Assembly (NCBI GenBank): GCA_963855995.1
Contig: OY979728.1
Coordinates: 4,885,330-4,949,329 of the forward strand
Direction: 5' to 3'
Origin: Muricea muricata
Taxonomy: Eukaryota; Cnidaria; Anthozoa; Malacalcyonacea; Plexauridae
Length of the DNA: 64,000 nucleotides
Part shown: piece by piece, positions 48,701 to 54,700 of the stretch
How the letters are laid out: each line of letters opens with the position of its first letter
Numbering within the stretch: position 1 is the stretch's first letter
Position numbers and translations under genes: made by a program
The notes under the pieces: model-generated
The model's input: the letters and a program-made list of their open reading frames with translations, nothing else
The model's database searches: none
Told to the model about the DNA's origin: nothing

Positions 48701-51700
48701 ACTGCAACTAGAGCATACCTTTCGGCTAAATTTCTTATGACACCTCTGACACTCGAAGTTTTTTTCTTCATGGATTTTTTCATGGCGTCTCAACATATTA
48801 CTAGACGCAAAATCTTTATCACACAAACCACACGTGAATGGACGGTCGCTCGAATGAACTCTTTGAATATGTCGTTTCAAATCATGCGAGCGCGTGAACA
48901 CTTTATTACATTGGTCGCACTTATAACCAGACTTTTTTGGTTCATTTTGCCAGTCGTTCCATTCCGCTAGAACTTGTTCTTGAATCTCTGGCGACCATGA
49001 CTCAAACATATCGTCCACCGCCAACGCACACAGTTCACGATTCAACTCCTCATTCTCCAGCTCTTCCATAAACTGATCTCTCCTAAAACATAAAACTAAC
49101 TTCATAAGACTGCTTTAAATCCAAAATTTAATACAACATATCAACTTACCAGATATTTTCTTGATGTTGTTGGGCCATATCTTCAAACTTCTCAAAAGGA
49201 ACAGCTGTTGTAGCCTCTTGGACAAGAATAGATCCGCGAGTTAACCAAAGAGATCAAACCAAGTGTAATCCTAACATTAATGTATGCTCGACTCGACGGC
49301 GAATTTATATAGTTTTATGCCACCAACCATTAGCCAATCAGAGCGCGACTATAGCGTACGTCACGGGGCATACGTACGCTGTTTTAACCAATCAGAGCAT
49401 AGCTATGGCGTACGTCACGGGGTGTACGTCACGGGGCATACGTACGCTGTTTTAACCAATCAGAGCATAGCTATGGCGTACGTCACGGGGCGTACGTCAC
49501 GGGGTGTACGTCACGCTGTTTGACCAATCAGAGCATAGCTAACGTACGCTGTTTTAACCAATCAGAACGCGGCTATGGTGTACGTCACGGGGGATACGTA
49601 CGCTGTTTTAACCAATCAGAGCACGGGTATAGCGTACGTCACGGCGTGTACGTCACGGTGTGTACGTCACGGTATGTACGTATGCGGTTCAACCAATCAT
49701 AATCTCGCAAACTAATTAGTGCGGCGCCCTATATGGAGGCTTGCGGCGCCCTGCGGTACCCTTGCGGCGCCCTATGGAGGCTTGCGGCGCCCTGCGGTAC
49801 CCTTGCGGCGCCCTATGGAGGCTTGCGGCGCCCTGCGGTACCCTTGCGGCGCCCTATGGAGGCTTGCGGCGCCCTGCGGTACCCTTGCGGCGCCCTAAAA
49901 AAAAGGGTTGATCGGTACCTATATTACTACTAATAGCTTTATATAGCTGAACAATAAACCAGTGAGTAGAATTAAGAAATCAATGGGTGATTATTAACTT
50001 CAGAGTGTTGAGCTGCTCTTTAATGTTTAAGCTCAAGTAATTTGAGCCACAGTGCATGTTAACCACAAATGACTACAAATTTATGTTGTCTAACATTTGA
50101 TTACTTAATATCTGCATATCTGTGAATGTTCAAAGTATGTTTGATTGTATGGCGAGTACGTTTGATTATTGCAAAGCTTTTCAATTTGTGAGCTTATGGA
50201 CTGAAAGCTCTTTACATCTTGCTTCTGCAAAATTATAGTGATTGAAATAGATTTTATTGCAATTGCTTCAACTTCAGGACTAGCCTTCCCCCCCCCCCCC
50301 CCCTCGAAAATCTTTCTACTGATACGAAATGATTCTCAAATTATCAATTGCTAAAAGGTGAATCTACCTAATAGACTAGTATAATCTTGAGTGCAAATCA
50401 TGCACACATGATAGGACTACTTAGCAGTAAGAAAATATTCATTGTCATCTATAGGTCTTCCAGGACTATACTGTATGGAGAAAGATTAGACATTTTTTAA
50501 ACTTTAACTTACAATCTTTTATTACAATTTGTCAGATAATTGTTTTAGTCTTTATCTATTTCCAAATTTGCCTGTTTAGAGAAACGTCAAAGCGCATAAC
50601 AAGTGTCTTGTTTATTGATGAAATTGATGCATTATGTTCTAAACGATCACAAGGAAATGATGTTGAAAACAGAGTTACATCTCAGTTATTAACACTGATT
50701 GATGAGATGGTTGAACAATCCAGTGTTATATTGATTGCAGCGACCAACAGACCCAACTCTCTTGATTATGCTGTCAGAAGACCTGGAAGATTTGACAAGG
50801 AGGTTTGTATAAAAATATAGTTTCATTAAACAAAAGAATGCAGGAATTGATCTCCCCCCAATTTTTAGGAACAGGCTTAGCTACCCCCTGTAAAAAAATC
50901 ACCTGGTGTAATTTTAGTTTGCCCGGCGTGGTTTTAATCACGTGAATATTGTGTTGGACAATGTGTTAGAATGTTAGATTGGTTTTAAGTACAGTGTAAT
51001 TGAAGCTGTAAATTCTGTATTTTAAATAAAAATTCCATTACTATAATCAATATCTAATTAATTACAACTGATGCTTGTTGTTTTAAGTTCTTTGTAAATT
51101 TTTAAATTGTTTATGAAACGAAATTTTCTCTCACATTGCATTGGAAAGATCAGTTAAAATCACTGTTTAAATTCTTTGATAGAATTTTTGTAACTGTTAC
51201 TTTTTGAGATATTCAAGTTTATTTTATTTGTACATATCAGTAATTACTTTAAAAAAAGCTTCATTAATTTGAAAAATACTGTACTCAAGCAACACTAAAG
51301 TACCCTGGCCTAGATGGGAAACATATAGCCTGCACACATGTATGTGCAATTTCAGCTATTTTTTTCATTATTACATATATTGTATAAAAAAAGCAATATA
51401 ACAAACACTCACTGCACTGTATGACGTCGGTGGTTGTGTTATTTGCATATCCATCTCTGCGATAACTCAACAAAATGTTGGACGAAATTTCTTTTTATAA
51501 ACACTTTAAATCTTTGGAAAAAGGTGTAAAATTGGCCAAGTTTTGTCTATAACAAAAGCAAACTCCAAATTAAGTACCTAAAACGCCGGAAATGACATTT
51601 CAAAGGTTCTCGTTTTCGAAATTTCCCAGTGATTGCCCCCCCCTTGTGCCCTCTATATCCCCCCACTGCAAACTTTTTGTTCATTCCTATGCCCACGCTC

Positions 51701-54700
51701 CAAACTATAATTAAATTCAAAGGCTTTTTCATACAAGTTGGTAAATGATCATATTCAGTATATAATTTTTATACTCATGCAGTATTCCAAACTTTAAATT
51801 TTTTTTCAGTTTGTTATAGGTGTGCCAAGTTATGAGCAAAGATTAGAAATTTTGAAAAGTTTGACTATGAATCTTCCTCTATCATCAGATGTTGATTTAG
51901 AATTACTTGCCAAACAATGCCTTGGATATGTTGCTGCTGACCTAACAGCTCTCGTACGACAATCTACTCTAAATGCCTTGTCAAACACTATGGAAAGAAG
52001 TAATACAGGTATATGGACCTTTCCCCTCTTGGACAAACTTTTCAAGTCGTTAAATTTAATAGCACAGTTGAAAACAGCATTCTTAATTTAGTAAAAATGT
52101 GGAAAATGGAGTTTGCAGATTTTGTGTTACGCGCAGAAAAGGCTCATTATATTGCAACGTAGTGGTTAGACATTTCCACACGTAAAAAAAAACATAGAAA
52201 ATTCGAAAATTTCATAAGACTATATTTTCCACATTTTATAGTACTTCGCAACTAAGCTTCACAATGAAATTATGAAATAATTATGAATATATGAAATTTG
52301 GGATGTTCTTTCCAGCTGTGCTAATATATTTTCACAATTCAAAAGTTTGTCTATTAGGGGTATGGTCTATTAATATGACCGTTTGGGCATGTTTTTAAGC
52401 CTTAAAATTCCTGTTCAGAAATGCATGCTAATTTTATATTTAAATAGAAAGAAAACTTGATATCACAATGTCAGATTTTCAAAAGTCGTTCAGCACCATT
52501 GTTCCATCTACTTACCGAGGTGTGGACGGCATTGTTGAATCTGCCGCAGTGAAATGGGAAGATATTGCAGGATATAACGATGTCAAACAATCTCTCAGAC
52601 AGGTATATAATCATGGAGCTATATTTTCACTATGTAATTTCACCTTGGTGCAATTTTATGTAATTGATACACCTTGTAATTTCAATTTCATCTTGGTGCA
52701 ATTTTGTATAATTGATTACATCTTGTAATTTCAATGTCATCTTGGTGCAATTTTACATAACTTTGAATGATAATGAATGTATTTTGTCACAGTCACACCA
52801 GATGTTTTGATGCCATAAAAATATCACTTTTTGTCTGTAATAACATTCACTTAAAAATTAGATTCATGTTAATCTGACACTCGGAAAACAACGAAAAATT
52901 TTATGTCTCGAGCGAAGTTTGAACTCGCATCTTCGGGTCTCTGAGGGTCTGTTTACCTGGAAGTAGGGTGAGGGTGACCCTAGCAGAAGGGTTACCCTAG
53001 CAAGCAAGTTACCCTACTACAATATGTTTTATTAAACCGCAGCTCTACCAATCGAGCCAACTTGGAATAGCAGGGGTCTTTTCAAATTTAAATGCACGAA
53101 ATGTTTCCGTGACGACTTAAAACTTGTCTTTGCATGAGGATGCACTGATTAGTTTTTCGTATCTCTGAGGATGGTTCTAAAATATTCTTTTAAACCTGCA
53201 CAGTAAGATTTTATTCCACATATAAATTATGCTAGTCTTATCCGTAACAATACTCTATCGACGTCTGTTGGTTGCAAATGGCTGACCGGAAAAAAGACAA
53301 AATTGTATCCTTTTTGTTTTTAGGCTGTAGAGTGGCCATTTCTCTACCCGGAGTCGTTTTCACGGCTTGGATTATCTCGACCACGAGGGATATTGCTGTA
53401 TGGACCTCCGGGATGTTCTAAGACCACGCTAGTACGGGCTGCTGCCACATCCTGCCATTGTACCTTCTTATCCCTCAGTTGTGCCCAGTTGTACTCACCT
53501 TACGTAGGCGACGCTGAAAGACTTATCAGAGAGGTTAGTTTGTAGGACCATGAGTCTAAACTATGCGTTGATCTGAGCCCATGCACACATCAATGTCAGC
53601 GGTATTACCCATGACCAGTAGCCCCGTAGCCTACACAGCAAAAAACGCACAACCTGTTCTGACCTGATGAAAACAGCATTGAACAATGTTGTGCTGCCCA
53701 CATTGTTCAAGGTTGTCAACAATATTGTTCAACATTGTTACACCTGACTGCAGGCTAATTCAGGCTCATCAGCTTGTTCAGTATTGTTGACAACCTTGAA
53801 CAATGTGGGCAGCAAAACATTGTTCAATCCTGTTTTCATCAGGCCAGAACAGGTTGTGCATTTTTTGCTGTGTAGGTGGAATATTAAGGTCAATGGTAAT
53901 GTACTGTAAGAAAACCGTTAGACCTTTAACGTTCGACCACGTCCTTTAACAACATAGAAATGATAGGACATACTCTCGCATGCCCTTTGAACTCCACCAT
54001 ATTAACTTTTCCCCTCGTGCAACGAGCTCTTAACCGCGCGAATTTTTTTGCCTTGAGAGATTGGGACGAGATAAAAATGTATTCGAAACCTGCCATTTTC
54101 TGAAGACAAAATTGTTACTGAGAAAATATTTAAATACGTAATCTATGACTATTTTTATGTTTAAAACTCAAGGTGTATAAAATAATTTGTTTCTTGCAGG
54201 TATTTACCAAAGCTCGAGCTGCAGCTCCTGCCATCTTATTTCTTGACGAAGTCGACGCAGTTGTGAGAAAGAGAAGCACGGATGGAAGTAGTGGAGTTGA
54301 AGCGAGAATATTATCAACTTTATTGAATGAAATTGACGGCGTTGGAATATCAAGTAATGTTTACGAAACATTGCACAGCAGTAGGTGGGGACATGTTGAT
54401 GATTGTTTTATGCATCTAAGGTGAACTGTGCTCGGTAAACACGGGAAACAAGTCGTAACAAACCTGCAAACAAGTTGTAACAAATCTGTTCACAAGATGT
54501 GTTCGCACTTGTAACAAGCTTGATGGGGCTATCAGACTTGTCACAAGCTTGTATACAATGTGATATAACAATGTTGTTACCTTGTGTTGCCCACTTTGTG
54601 TTGCCATTTTTGTGTTGCCAACGTTGTGGCAATCAGGGCCGTGGCTAGAGCGTTAATTGGGGGGGGGGGTGTATATTCATATATTCGTGTTATGACCAAC

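Larger units (their letters stand above)
35559..49931. mobile_element. Complete Polinton (Maverick) DNA transposon, 14,373 bp
   Basis: The element starts AGTAGTAATATAGG and ends with the exact complement CCTATATTACTACT. A 6-bp direct duplication AATAGC flanks it (35553-35558 and 49932-49937), the duplication size known for Polintons, and it starts with their usual 5'-AG. Long terminal inverted repeats enclose eleven open genes covering the core set: integrase, protein-primed DNA polymerase B, packaging ATPase, cysteine protease and capsid proteins. No gene has a visible stop or frameshift. It sits between AFG2B exons 2 and 3. Polintons relate to adenoviruses, virophages and other double-jelly-roll viruses and are thought able to form particles; that is family knowledge. 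Activity of this copy is inference. Confidence 0.96.
49243..49931 (-). repeat. Right terminal inverted repeat of the Polinton (689 bp)
   Basis: It is the complement of 35559-36145 with two length differences: four instead of seven 41-bp units and a longer motif array. Homology ends inside the 5' leader of the polymerase gene, near AACCAAAG at 49243. Confidence 0.92.

Noticed and set aside
48674..49105. A separate zinc-finger transcription factor gene inside the Polinton
   Set aside because: The exon ends in a clean donor and joins in phase to downstream exons leading into the polymerase.
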